Part shown: positions 30,559-39,828 of the stretch, piece after piece
Layout of the letters: each line of letters starts with the position of its first letter
Position numbering within the stretch: the first letter of the stretch is position 1
Source: Verrucomicrobiales bacterium
GTDB taxonomy: Bacteria; Verrucomicrobiota; Verrucomicrobiia; Methylacidiphilales; JAAUTS01
Reading direction: 5' to 3'
DNA length: 64,000 nt
Assembly: GCA_031256975.1 (NCBI GenBank)
Contig: JAIRPN010000015.1
Location: forward strand, 88,648-152,647
Made by a program: the position numbers and the translations under genes
The notes under the pieces: generated by a model
Told to the model about the DNA's origin: nothing
Databases searched by the model: none
Seen by the model: the letters and a program-made list of their open reading frames with translations, nothing else

Positions 30559-32790
30559 ATGCGACTCAAAAACAGTATTCTCGGTCTGGCCTTGTTGTTC
30601 TCGTTCATGCTTTCGTGTTACGGACAAGCCGCCAATAGCGGCACCACCTCCGGCAGCAGCACTTCGGCGACGGATTCCCAAATCGACCAGCTTTACCGCC
30701 AGTCGGCCGTGCTGGTCGCCCGCTTCCTGGAGGATGAGCACTTCGCCCATCACCCGATCGACGCCGCCACCTCCAAGGAATGGATCGAAAATTACATGAA
30801 GAGCCTGGATTATAACCATCTGTTCTTCCTCAAGAGCGACGTGGACAAGTTCGTCAGTGACGATACCGGCATCATCGCCGACAAAATCCGCAAGGGCGAC
30901 TTCAGCATCGCATTCGATATCTTCAAGGTGTTCCAACAGCGTAGCAACGACCGCATGAAATGGGTCGCCCAACGCCTCGACAAGCCGTTTGATTTCGCCG
31001 CCGATGACTATTACGCCCCCGACCGTTCCAAGTCCGCCTGGCCGCTGGACAAGGCTGATGCCGACAAGATCTGGGAAGCCCGCCTGAAATACGACGTGTT
31101 GTCCGACCGCCTCGGCGAAAAGAAGAAAACCGAGAATTCGGTCAAGACCATCAAGAAGCGTTACGAGTTGTTCAAGAAAAACCTCGACCAGTTTGACCAT
31201 GAGGACGTGATCGAGGCCTATCTGACTTCGCTGTCCTCATTGTATGACCCGCACACCAACTTCATGAGCCGCAAGAGCGAGGAAGATTTCAAGATTACCA
31301 TGCAGCTCAAGCTCGTCGGCATCGGCGCGGTGCTGTCGTCGAAGGACGGCTATTGCAGCATCGAGGAAATCATCAGCGGCGGTCCGGCGGACCTCGACAA
31401 ACGCCTCAAGCCCGGCGACAAGATCGTCGGGGTCGCGCAGGGCAATGCCGATTACGTCGACATCATCGACATGCCGCTGCGCAACGCGGTCCGCCTGATT
31501 CGCGGTGACAAAGGCACCACCGTGCGCCTGAAAATCATTCCCGCCGCCGCGGGCGACAGTTCCCGCGAGGAAATCAAACTGGTGCGCAATGAGGTGAAAG
31601 TCAACCAGCAGCGCGCCAAGGCCCAGTTGTTCCAGCAGACCGACGCCAACGGCAAGGTTTACAAGATCGGCGTGATCAAGCTCAGCGCCTTCTACAACGT
31701 CGGCATGGGCGACGACGGCGATGGCGGCGGCACCGGCTGCTCGGACGACGTCAAGGCGCTAATCCTCAAGTTGAAGGAAAAGAACATCGACGGCCTGGTG
31801 CTGGATCTCCGCAGCAACGGCGGTGGCCTGCTCACCGAGGCGGTCAAACTGGTCGGCCTGTTCATCGACAAGGGCCCGGTCGTGCAGGTCAAGGACTCGC
31901 AGGGCCGCAAGCAAACCCTCGAAGACGACGTCCCCGGCACCGTTTACAACGGCCCGCTCATCGTGATGACCAACAAGCTTAGCGCCTCCGCCTCGGAAAT
32001 CGCGGCCGGCGCCCTGCAAAATTACAAGCGCGCGATCATCGTTGGCGACAAGAGCACCCACGGCAAGGGCACGGTGCAGACCGTCGCCGAGCTGAAAAAA
32101 TTCATCCCCAGCATCTTCGGTGAAACCCCGGACTCCGGCTCGCTGAAGATCACCATCCAGAAGTTCTACCTGCCCAACGGCCATTCCACGCAGATGCGCG
32201 GTGTCATTCCCGACATCCAGTTGCCTTCCGCGCTGGATTACATGGACCTTGGCGAAGCCAGTCTGCCGCACGCGCTGCCCTGGGATGAAATCGAAACCAC
32301 CAAATTCAGCCTGTGGAAAAAGCCTTACGATCCGGCCTTACCGGCCTTGATCAAGGATTCCACCGCGCGCATCACCGCCGACCCTGATTTCAAGCTGATG
32401 CAGGACGACATCACCTTGGTGAAAAAGCGCATGGAGGACAAGCGGATCTCGTTGAACGAGGCCAAGCGCGTTGCCGAGGACGCCGACAACAAGAAACGCA
32501 CCGACGACCGCGAGAAGGAGATCAAGGCCATCTCCGCCAAGCTGCCGCCAGTGATCACCTTCAGCTTTGATGACAAGAACCAGATCATCGAGAAAAGCGG
32601 CAACGACGGCGATACCAAGGATCAGGCGGCCGGACTCGGCAATGATCCGAATGACGACGATTTGCCCGGCAATAAAAAACAGAGCACCATGGACGCCTTC
32701 GCCGCCGACCTCAGCCTGCGCGAAACGGGACGCATCCTGACCGAGTGGATCAACCTGTCCGGTTCCGGCCCGGCCACGGCACAAAAATAG
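30559..32790 (+). CDS. prc: C-terminal processing (tail-specific) protease, Prc type
   Basis: A 743-residue periplasmic serine protease. A signal peptide covers about 1-24. A helical N-terminal domain (35-225) precedes a PDZ domain (about 235-325, IGAVLSSKDGYCSIEEIISGGPADL). The S41 core has LVLDLRSNGGGLLTEAV and the catalytic pair, probably Ser477 in LSASASE and Lys503 in THGKGTVQ. The C-terminal DUF3340-like helical region resembles E. coli Prc. It trims envelope proteins and peptidoglycan hydrolases. maf follows 4 bp downstream. Confidence 0.95.
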   Translation: MRLKNSILGLALLFSFMLSCYGQAANSGTTSGSSTSATDSQIDQLYRQSAVLVARFLEDEHFAHHPIDAATSKEWIENYMKSLDYNHLFFLKSDVDKFVSDDTGIIADKIRKGDFSIAFDIFKVFQQRSNDRMKWVAQRLDKPFDFAADDYYAPDRSKSAWPLDKADADKIWEARLKYDVLSDRLGEKKKTENSVKTIKKRYELFKKNLDQFDHEDVIEAYLTSLSSLYDPHTNFMSRKSEEDFKITMQLKLVGIGAVLSSKDGYCSIEEIISGGPADLDKRLKPGDKIVGVAQGNADYVDIIDMPLRNAVRLIRGDKGTTVRLKIIPAAAGDSSREEIKLVRNEVKVNQQRAKAQLFQQTDANGKVYKIGVIKLSAFYNVGMGDDGDGGGTGCSDDVKALILKLKEKNIDGLVLDLRSNGGGLLTEAVKLVGLFIDKGPVVQVKDSQGRKQTLEDDVPGTVYNGPLIVMTNKLSASASEIAAGALQNYKRAIIVGDKSTHGKGTVQTVAELKKFIPSIFGETPDSGSLKITIQKFYLPNGHSTQMRGVIPDIQLPSALDYMDLGEASLPHALPWDEIETTKFSLWKKPYDPALPALIKDSTARITADPDFKLMQDDITLVKKRMEDKRISLNEAKRVAEDADNKKRTDDREKEIKAISAKLPPVITFSFDDKNQIIEKSGNDGDTKDQAAGLGNDPNDDDLPGNKKQSTMDAFAADLSLRETGRILTEWINLSGSGPATAQK

Positions 32791-32794
32791 GTTC

Positions 32795-33391
32795 ATGGCT
32801 GGCGGTACGAATCATCTGATCCTGGCTTCCGGTTCGCCCCGGCGTCAGGACCTGCTGGAGGAGGCCGGCATCCGCTTCAGCGTGGATGTCCCCGACATCG
32901 ACGAATGGGACAATCACACCCATCCGGAGTTGTCCGCCGGGGAACTTGTGCTGGCCAATGCGCGGCGCAAGGCCCAGCACATCGCCAGGCGCCATCCGCG
33001 CGACATCATCCTCGCGGCCGACACCACGGTGTATTGCGCCGGGCGTTTCATGGGCAAACCCGCCAATCGCGAGGACGCCGTCGCCATGCTGCAATTTCTC
33101 AGCGGCAAAACCCACGAGGTGCTCACCGGGGTGGCCTGGTGCAATTGCGCGCAACGCCTGATCAAGACCCATCTTGAGCGCACCCGCGTCACCTTCCGCC
33201 GGCTCGACGAACCGGCCATTAGCGACTACATGGCCAAGGTCAATGTCATGGACAAGGCCGGCGCCTACGGTTACCAGGAGCACGGCGAATTGATCGTCGA
33301 GTGCATCGAGGGCTCCAAGACCAATGTCATCGGCCTGCCGATGGAGATTGTCCGCCAGTGGCACCAGGAACTCGCCAGCCATGAAGTTTGA
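32795..33391 (+). CDS. maf: Maf family nucleotide pyrophosphatase
   Basis: A 198-residue protein that hydrolyses non-canonical nucleoside triphosphates. It opens with LILASGSPRRQDLLEEAG, then ILAADTTVY (catalytic Asp), GKPANREDAVAMLQFLSGKTHEVLTG, and DKAGAYGYQEHG near the end. It begins 4 bp after prc, and its last 11 bp overlap the Dus gene start, so prc-maf-dus is one transcription unit. Confidence 0.95.
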   Translation: MAGGTNHLILASGSPRRQDLLEEAGIRFSVDVPDIDEWDNHTHPELSAGELVLANARRKAQHIARRHPRDIILAADTTVYCAGRFMGKPANREDAVAMLQFLSGKTHEVLTGVAWCNCAQRLIKTHLERTRVTFRRLDEPAISDYMAKVNVMDKAGAYGYQEHGELIVECIEGSKTNVIGLPMEIVRQWHQELASHEV

Positions 33392-34421
33392 CAGCGTCTT
33401 TCCCGCCAGCCGCCCGGTCCTGCTGATCGCGCCGATGCAGGACGTGACCGACCTGCCGTTCTGGCGCGTGCTGCACCGCTACGGCGGTCCCGATATTTAT
33501 TTCACCGAATATTTTCGCGTGCATTCGACCTCGGTTCCCGACAAGCCGATCCTGCACGCCATCCGCAACAAGCCGCCAGGAAAACCGGTCATCGCCCAAA
33601 TGATCGGCCAGGACATTCCCGCGCTGGTCCGCACCGCCGAGGCCCTGCAAAAGGAAAACATCCACGCCATCGACCTCAATATCGGCTGCCCAGCTCCGGT
33701 GGTGTGCAAAAAGTCCTCCGGCGGCGGACTATTGCGCCATCTCGACCACCTCGACAATATCATCACCGAGCTGCGTCGCGTCATCAGCATTCCCTTCACC
33801 CTGAAAACCCGCGTCGGTTTCGACAACATCGCCGAGTTCGACAACATCCTGCAACTCTACGCCAATCACAAAATCGACGCCCTCACCGTGCACGGTCGCA
33901 CCGTGAAGGAGATGTACCGCAGCGAGGTGCATTTCGACCTGATCGCCCGCGCGGTGCAAACCATGCCCTGCCCGGTGTTCGCCAACGGCAACGTCATCAG
34001 CGCCAATATCGGCCGCGAAGTCGCCACGCAAACCAAGGCCGCCGGGCTGATGATCGGCCGCGGCGCCATCCGCAATCCGTGGATCTTCGACCAGCTTCGC
34101 GAACTTTACGCCAATGGCGAAGTCCAAACCCGTGCGACCTTGCTGGATGTCCGCGAATACGTCGAATTCCTGTACCATGAAACCAAGCCGGAGGGCTTCA
34201 CCGAAAAACTCCAGGTCGCGAAAATGAAGAAATACATGAACTTCATCGCACAAAAAATCGACGCTAACGATGAGTTCGCCCACCAGATCCGCCGCGTCGA
34301 GACCGAAAAGGATTTCTTCCAGACCTGCGACCGCTTCCTGAACAGCGACACCCCCTTTGAACCGGAAACCCCGGAAAAAGCCCTGGTCAACGCCGGCAAT
34401 CCGCGTGTCGACTGCTATTAG
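33381..34421 (+). CDS. tRNA-dihydrouridine synthase
   Basis: A 346-residue flavoenzyme reducing uridine in the tRNA D-loop. It starts at ATG 33381 (MKFDSVFPASRPVLLIAPMQDVTD), inside the end of maf; upstream in-frame codons are read-through of maf. The FMN-binding barrel shows IAQMIGQD, DLNIGCPAPVVCKKSSGGGLL with the catalytic Cys region, LTVHGRTVKEMY, and IGRGAIRNPWIF. Which uridine it modifies cannot be told. Confidence 0.94.
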   Translation: MKFDSVFPASRPVLLIAPMQDVTDLPFWRVLHRYGGPDIYFTEYFRVHSTSVPDKPILHAIRNKPPGKPVIAQMIGQDIPALVRTAEALQKENIHAIDLNIGCPAPVVCKKSSGGGLLRHLDHLDNIITELRRVISIPFTLKTRVGFDNIAEFDNILQLYANHKIDALTVHGRTVKEMYRSEVHFDLIARAVQTMPCPVFANGNVISANIGREVATQTKAAGLMIGRGAIRNPWIFDQLRELYANGEVQTRATLLDVREYVEFLYHETKPEGFTEKLQVAKMKKYMNFIAQKIDANDEFAHQIRRVETEKDFFQTCDRFLNSDTPFEPETPEKALVNAGNPRVDCY

Positions 34422-34510
34422 AAGAGTGAATGGTGAAGAGTGGAATAAACACAGCTCCCGCGAAAGCTGCATCTTATCTCACTCTTCACCCTTCACTTTT
34501 CACCATTCAA
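34421..34510. repeat. Inverted repeat of the GTGAAGAGTG/CACTCTTCAC type
   Basis: The left arm (GAAGAGTGAATGGTGAAGAG, 34421-34440) and right arm (CACTCTTCACCCTTCACTTT, about 34479-34498, plus TTCACCATTC) pair with slippage because both are built from TTCAC-like units. A small stem CAGCT/AGCTG lies in the loop. It overlaps the last base of the dus stop codon. A fourth interspersed repeat family. Confidence 0.75.
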
Positions 34511-34565
34511 CCCGTCATCCAATTGTAAACACTTCGCCATTGGCGTGTCACCTTGCCTGAGTGAA

Positions 34566-35396
34566 ATGCCACGCATGGTTTCTCTCAGTTCCGACTCCGT
34601 ATTGTCACAAAGCCCGGCATTGACCGCCGGCCGGCAGCGCGCTTATGCCGCGGATAAATTATTCCTGGCCGGCGAACATTATTCCGTCCGTCTCGCCCGC
34701 AACCGCGACGAGATTGCGCAAGCCCAGCGCCTGCGTTTTGAGATTTTCAATCTCGAACTCAGTGAGGGATTGGAAAACTCCTACCTGTCCGGACGCGACC
34801 AGGATGATTTCGACGCGGTCTGCGACCACCTGCTGGTGATCCACAATCTCAGCGGGGAAATTGTCGGCACCTACCGCATGCAAACCGGCATCACCGCGGC
34901 CCGCAACCTCGGCTATTACAGCGCCCAGGAATTTGACTTTTCACCGTACGAAAGCCGCCGCGCGGAAATCGTCGAGCTCGGCCGCGCCTGCATCCACAAG
35001 CAGCACCGCAATATCAGCGCCCTCAACCTGCTCTGGCGCGGCATCGCCGCCTATGCGGAACAGCGCGACGCCCGTTACCTGATCGGCTGCAGTTCGCTGA
35101 CCTCGCAGGACCCGCGGCTCGGCGCCACCACCTTTCGCAACCTATTTCACCAGTTCATGGTTAGCGACGAATTAATGACCGAACCACTGCCCAGATACGC
35201 ATTCTGTCTCGATGAAATTTATGAAACTTGCCCGCCGCCACCGCGCCTGTTACGTGCCTATCTCAATATTGGTGCCAAGGTTTGTGCCGCACCGGCCATG
35301 GACCGTGAGTTCAAGACCATCGATTTCCTCACCCTGATGGACTTGCAGAATTTGCCCCCGCTAACCACCAACCGTTACCTCAACCGCACTGCCTGA
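34566..35396 (+). CDS. OlsB-like GNAT acyltransferase (ornithine lipid type)
   Basis: About 276 residues; starts at ATG 34566 or 34575, with a GTG at 34545 also in frame. The core HYSVRLARNRDEIAQAQRLRFEIFNLEL, GEIVGTYRMQTG and AEIVELGRACIHKQHRN...LLWRGIAAY are features of the OlsB/hemolysin-like family that puts a 3-hydroxyacyl chain on ornithine. The next gene, 3 bp downstream, encodes an OlsA/PlsC-like acyltransferase, so the pair likely makes a lyso- then full ornithine or similar aminolipid (inference). Confidence 0.88.
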   Translation: MPRMVSLSSDSVLSQSPALTAGRQRAYAADKLFLAGEHYSVRLARNRDEIAQAQRLRFEIFNLELSEGLENSYLSGRDQDDFDAVCDHLLVIHNLSGEIVGTYRMQTGITAARNLGYYSAQEFDFSPYESRRAEIVELGRACIHKQHRNISALNLLWRGIAAYAEQRDARYLIGCSSLTSQDPRLGATTFRNLFHQFMVSDELMTEPLPRYAFCLDEIYETCPPPPRLLRAYLNIGAKVCAAPAMDREFKTIDFLTLMDLQNLPPLTTNRYLNRTA

Positions 35397-35399
35397 TCC

Positions 35400-36164
35400 A
35401 TGCTCCGCCGCCCACGCAAATTCTGCGTCTTCCTTGCCTGTACGCTGATGGCGATATGCGAGGGCCTGTTGCTGGTCAGAAAACCGGCGCGACGGCGCGG
35501 ACTTTGGGCGCAGAAATGGGCAACCTATTATTGCCGCCTGTTTGACCTGTCAATCACGGTTAGCGGCGAAATTCCCAAGCAGGGCCTGGTGGTCACCAAT
35601 CACCTCGGCTACCTCGACATCCCCTTGCTGGCGCAATTCATGCCCTGCGCCTTTGTCGCCAAAAGCGAGGTCCGTTCCTGGCCTCTATTGGGCGCATTGG
35701 CCACGTTGGCCAACACCGTGTACGTCGACCGCAACAACACCAGAAATCTTTCGCTGACGGCGGAACGGATGAAACAACAGTTGCGGCACGACCTCCCGCT
35801 GGTCCTGTTCCCGGAAGGCACCAGCTCCGCAGGCCGCACCGTACTGCCCTTCCGCCCCTCCCTGCTGCAACCGGCCTGCGAACTCTCCGTCCCGCTTTGC
35901 GCCGCGCATATCGCCTATCGCCTGGAAGACGGCGACGCCGGGGAGGAAGTTTGTTATTGGGGCGACATGACCCTGCTGTCGCATTTGTGGAATTTGCTGG
36001 GCAAAGGAAATATCCATGCCGAGCTTCGTTTCAGCAAGCCGCTAACCGTCAGCCATGACCGCAAACAGCTCGCCGCGGAACTGCATGCCGAGGTAGTCAA
36101 GTTAAGTTCGCCGTTAGCGGGAGATGTCGCGCTGCGTGAGCACCTTGAACCCGCTTTGAATTAA
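35400..36164 (+). CDS. 1-acyl-glycerol-3-phosphate/lyso-ornithine lipid acyltransferase
   Basis: A 254-residue PlsC-family membrane acyltransferase. The catalytic block is NHLGYLD with His68 and Asp73, and the substrate block FPEGTSS at 137-143. An N-terminal hydrophobic helix anchors it. The 3-bp gap to the OlsB-like gene suggests an OlsA role, though a general PlsC role is possible. Its last 51 bp overlap the convergent ACT gene. Confidence 0.9.
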   Translation: MLRRPRKFCVFLACTLMAICEGLLLVRKPARRRGLWAQKWATYYCRLFDLSITVSGEIPKQGLVVTNHLGYLDIPLLAQFMPCAFVAKSEVRSWPLLGALATLANTVYVDRNNTRNLSLTAERMKQQLRHDLPLVLFPEGTSSAGRTVLPFRPSLLQPACELSVPLCAAHIAYRLEDGDAGEEVCYWGDMTLLSHLWNLLGKGNIHAELRFSKPLTVSHDRKQLAAELHAEVVKLSSPLAGDVALREHLEPALN

Positions 36165-36572
36165 CACCTGTGTTGCGATTTCCGTATCCTCCAGGTGCAT
36201 CGCCAACGCGGACCTGTCATGCGGACGACAGACAAAGGCATAGGTGTAATGAATATTGATCTCGGCCTGCAGCAACGCTTTCAATACCGGCGGCAAATCC
36301 GTCGCCGCCTGCAATTCCACCGCCAGCAAATCAGTCTCGACATACATGATGCCCTGCTCATGGAAAATCTGCCGGGTCGCTTCCGGGTCGTCCACGATCA
36401 GTCTCAGGATCGAACTGTCAATCGTGTCCAGCACCGTCAGCGCCAGCGTATGCACATTGCGGTCGGCAAGAATGGTCACCACGTCCAGCAGGCGGCCGAC
36501 CTTGTTCTCCGTGAAAACCGAGAACTGTTTCACCGGTTCCGAGTTCCGTGATTTTAACACCGCCCTGGCCAT
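36114..36572 (-). CDS. Tandem ACT-domain protein
   Basis: 152 residues made of two ACT repeats: KQFSVFTENKVGRLLDVVTILADRNVHTLAL... and a second VLKALLQAEINIHYTYAFVCRP... unit. Such stand-alone proteins bind amino acids and act as sensors. No partner enzyme is adjacent. The 3' end overlaps the convergent acyltransferase gene by 51 bp, and its stop codon TAA lies in a GTTAGCG word. Confidence 0.85.
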   Translation of the reverse strand: MARAVLKSRNSEPVKQFSVFTENKVGRLLDVVTILADRNVHTLALTVLDTIDSSILRLIVDDPEATRQIFHEQGIMYVETDLLAVELQAATDLPPVLKALLQAEINIHYTYAFVCRPHDRSALAMHLEDTEIATQVLIQSGFKVLTQRDISR

Positions 36573-36603
36573 TCATGGAATATAGCCGATTATGGACGGG
36601 ATT

Positions 36604-39600
36604 TCAAACCCGACCGTCAAATCGCCGAGATTTCCACAGATAAAAGATCACCGGATACACCAGCAGTTCCATCACCGCCGAGGTCACCACGCCACCGATC
36701 ATCGGCGCGGCAATTGGTTTCATCACGTCGGATCCGGCGCCGTGGCTCCACAGGATCGGCAGCAGACCCAGCAGGATGGCGCTAACGGTCATCATTTTCG
36801 GACGGATGCGCTGTACCGCACCTTCGCGAATCGCGTCCATCAAGTCGGCAATCCCGTTCATTTTGCCGGCACGCTTGCGATCATCGTAGGCATGGTCGAG
36901 GTACAACAACATGACGATGCCGGTTTCCGCGTCAATGCCCGCCAGGGCAATCAAACCCACTGCGGCGGCGACACTCAGGTTATAGCCGCACAGGTATAAC
37001 AGCCAAAACGCCCCGACCAACGAGAAGGGCACCGCCAGCAATACAATACAGGTTTTCACCACCGACTTGGTGTTCAGATAAATCAACAGGAAAATAATCA
37101 ACAGGGTGAACGGGATAATCACCATCAGCGTTTGCTTGGCCCGTAACAGATATTCAAAGGTGCCCGCCCATTCGAAATAATATCCGGCAGGCATCTTGAC
37201 CGATTGCTTGATGTGTTCGGTCGCCTGGCCGACAAAGCCTGTCATGTCAGACGCCGTGCTGTCGACGAACACAAAACCAACCAGTTGCCCGTTCTCGCTG
37301 CGCACCATCGACGGGCCGAAATTATAACGGATATCGGCCACCTCGGACAACGGCACCTTGGCGCCGGATGGCGTGCTGACCAGAATTTGTCGCAGAGCCA
37401 CGATGTCGTTGCGAAAATCCGGCGCGTAGCGCACCGCGATCGGGTATCGCTCACGACCCTCCACCGCCTGGGAAATCGAATTGCCGCCAATCGCCAGCTC
37501 AATCGCGTCGTTAACATCCTCAACGCTTAATCCATACCGTGCCAAGGCCTCGCGACGGACGCTAATGTCCAGGTATCGCCCGCCGGTGATGCGCTCGGCA
37601 TAGGCGCTGCGCACACCCGGGAAATTGGCCAGACTGTGTTCGATCTCCTCGCCCAAGCGGTTCAGTTCATGCAAGTCCTTGCCGTAAATCTTGATGCCCA
37701 AATTCGAACGAAATCCGGTGCTCAGCATTTGCGTGCGGGTCTGAATCGGCATCCAGAACACATTGCCCATACCCGGAATTTTCAACCGGTGATCCATCTC
37801 GGCAAGCAGCATGTCCCAGGTCATGCCCGGCCGCCATTGCTCACGCGGCTTGAGCTGGATTACCGTCTCGAACATCGACAAGGGTGCCGGGTCCGTCGCC
37901 GTTTCCGCCTGTCCCGCCTTGCCAAACACGCTTTTTATCTCGGGAATTTGCATCAGGATGCGGTCCTGCAAATTCAGCACCCGCGACGCCTCGCTAACCG
38001 CCATCCCCGGCACCGCGGTCGGCATGTACAAAACGGTTCCCTCGTTCAACGGCGGCATGAATTCCGAGCCGAGTCGCGCGATCGGGAACAAGGTTGAAAG
38101 CAAAATCAAGCCGATCACCGTTAGCGTCTGCCAACGAAAGCGCAGCACCAATTCCACCACCGGACGATAACAGCGAATCAACAAACGGTTTACCGGGTTC
38201 TGTCGCTCGGACTTGATCTTGCCGCGAATGAACCAGGTCATCAGCACCGGCACCAGCGTCACCGACAGCAGTGCCGCAAACAACATGGAGAAAGTCTTGG
38301 TGAATGCCAGCGGCTGGAACAAACGCCCTTCCTGCCCGCTTAGGCTGAAGATCGGCACAAACGAAACCGTGATCACCAGCAACGAGAAAAACAACGGACG
38401 GCCGACCGATTGTGCCGCCCGCAAGATAATCTCGCGCCGTTGCTCACCGCTGACGGCAAGGCCGCCACTGGCGTGTTCCAGATGCTTGTGGGCATTCTCG
38501 ATCATCACGATCGCCGCATCAATCATTGCGCCGATGGCGATGGCAATGCCGCCGAGCGACATGATATTGGCGGTCAATCCCATGTGCTGGAACGGGATGA
38601 ACGACATCACAATCGCGATCGGCAACATGATGATCGCCACCAGCGCACTACGCAAATGCCAGAGGAACACGATGCAGACCAGGCTGACGATGATACTTTC
38701 CTCGATCAGTTTCCAGGTTAGCGTGTCGATGGAATGATTGATGAATTCGGAACGGTCATACACCGGCACGATTTTCACGCCTGGCGGCAGCGACGGCTCC
38801 AGATCCTTCAACTTGGCCTTCACTGCCTTGATCACATCCAGGGCGTTCTCACCATAACGCATGATCACGATGCCGCCCACCGTCTCGCCACGGCCGTTGT
38901 ATTCACCGATGCCCTGTCGCATATCGCCGCTAATGACCACCGTGCCGAGCTGTTTGATTAGGATGGGATTGCCGTTGGCGTCGGCCTTGACCGCGACATT
39001 TTCGATGTCTCCCGCCGATTTGAAATAACCCTGCCCGCGCACATAAAATTCGGTGTTGGCGACCTCGATGGTCTTGCCGCCGCTGTCACGGTTGTTGCGC
39101 TGGATCGCGTCGACCACTTCTTTCAATGCCACGCCGTAACTCACCAGTTTGTTTGGATCCAGGTTGACCTGATACTGCCGCACATAACCGCCAACGGTGG
39201 CCACCTCGGCGACGCCCTTGATCGAACCCAGCGCGTAGCGCAAAGTCCAATCCTGAAATGAACGCAACGACGCCAAATCCTGTTTTCCGGATCCATCCAC
39301 CAGCGCATATTGGAACACCCAGCCAACGCTGCTGGCGTCGGGCCCGATTTGCGGATTAACCCCATCCGGCAATGAACCCCGCACTTGGTTGAGGTACTCC
39401 AGCACCCGGCTGCGTGCCCAGTAAATATCGGTGCCGTCCTCGAAAATGACATAAACAAACGATTTGCCGAAAATTGACTCCCCGCGCACGAATTTGACCT
39501 TTGGCGCGGAAATGAAGCGACTGGAAATCGGATAGGTGACTTGGTCCTCGATCAAGGTCGGATTGCGTCCTTCCCAGGAGGTATAAACAATTACCTGCGC

Positions 39601-39750
39601 GTCGGACAAATCCGGGATCGCGTCCAGGGAGGTGTGTCTCAATGAAAAGACGCCCCAGGCAATGCCGATGAACGCCAAAATGGAAATCAGCAGCGGATTG
39701 CGTCCGCTCCAAACGGTCAGTTTTTCAATTAAAGTCGTTTGCTCGTTCAT
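36604..39750 (-). CDS. cusA: CusA-type heavy-metal efflux RND transporter
   Basis: A 1048-residue inner-membrane proton-driven pump. The HME signature in TM4 reads AIGAMIDAAIVMIENAHKHLE with Asp411, the form seen in the CusA/SilA (Cu+/Ag+) subgroup. Two large periplasmic loops and twelve membrane helices fit the family. ATG 39750 (MNEQTTLIEKL) is chosen; ten upstream in-frame codons derive from repeat element A. The adaptor gene is upstream in the same direction. No CusC outer-membrane channel is encoded nearby. Confidence 0.93.
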   Translation of the reverse strand: MNEQTTLIEKLTVWSGRNPLLISILAFIGIAWGVFSLRHTSLDAIPDLSDAQVIVYTSWEGRNPTLIEDQVTYPISSRFISAPKVKFVRGESIFGKSFVYVIFEDGTDIYWARSRVLEYLNQVRGSLPDGVNPQIGPDASSVGWVFQYALVDGSGKQDLASLRSFQDWTLRYALGSIKGVAEVATVGGYVRQYQVNLDPNKLVSYGVALKEVVDAIQRNNRDSGGKTIEVANTEFYVRGQGYFKSAGDIENVAVKADANGNPILIKQLGTVVISGDMRQGIGEYNGRGETVGGIVIMRYGENALDVIKAVKAKLKDLEPSLPPGVKIVPVYDRSEFINHSIDTLTWKLIEESIIVSLVCIVFLWHLRSALVAIIMLPIAIVMSFIPFQHMGLTANIMSLGGIAIAIGAMIDAAIVMIENAHKHLEHASGGLAVSGEQRREIILRAAQSVGRPLFFSLLVITVSFVPIFSLSGQEGRLFQPLAFTKTFSMLFAALLSVTLVPVLMTWFIRGKIKSERQNPVNRLLIRCYRPVVELVLRFRWQTLTVIGLILLSTLFPIARLGSEFMPPLNEGTVLYMPTAVPGMAVSEASRVLNLQDRILMQIPEIKSVFGKAGQAETATDPAPLSMFETVIQLKPREQWRPGMTWDMLLAEMDHRLKIPGMGNVFWMPIQTRTQMLSTGFRSNLGIKIYGKDLHELNRLGEEIEHSLANFPGVRSAYAERITGGRYLDISVRREALARYGLSVEDVNDAIELAIGGNSISQAVEGRERYPIAVRYAPDFRNDIVALRQILVSTPSGAKVPLSEVADIRYNFGPSMVRSENGQLVGFVFVDSTASDMTGFVGQATEHIKQSVKMPAGYYFEWAGTFEYLLRAKQTLMVIIPFTLLIIFLLIYLNTKSVVKTCIVLLAVPFSLVGAFWLLYLCGYNLSVAAAVGLIALAGIDAETGIVMLLYLDHAYDDRKRAGKMNGIADLMDAIREGAVQRIRPKMMTVSAILLGLLPILWSHGAGSDVMKPIAAPMIGGVVTSAVMELLVYPVIFYLWKSRRFDGRV

Positions 39751-39758
39751 TTTATTTT

Positions 39759-39826
39759 CAACGCAGAGGCGCGGAGGCACGGAGTTTTTTCAAAATATGC
39801 TCTGCGTCTCCGCGCCTCTGCGGTTA
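39759..39826. repeat. Inverted-repeat element A, copy 5
   Basis: The left arm at 39759-39784 (CAACGCAGAGGCGCGGAGGC...) and right arm at about 39800-39826 (CTCCGCGCCTCTGCGGTTAA) flank a short loop. This is the most compact copy. It fills the whole gap between cusB and cusA inside the operon, so it would form a hairpin in the shared mRNA. Confidence 0.88.
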
Positions 39827-39828
39827 AT

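Noticed and set aside
39751..39780. Ten-codon upstream extension of cusA
   Set aside because: These codons come from repeat element A; the family start is MNEQ at 39750.
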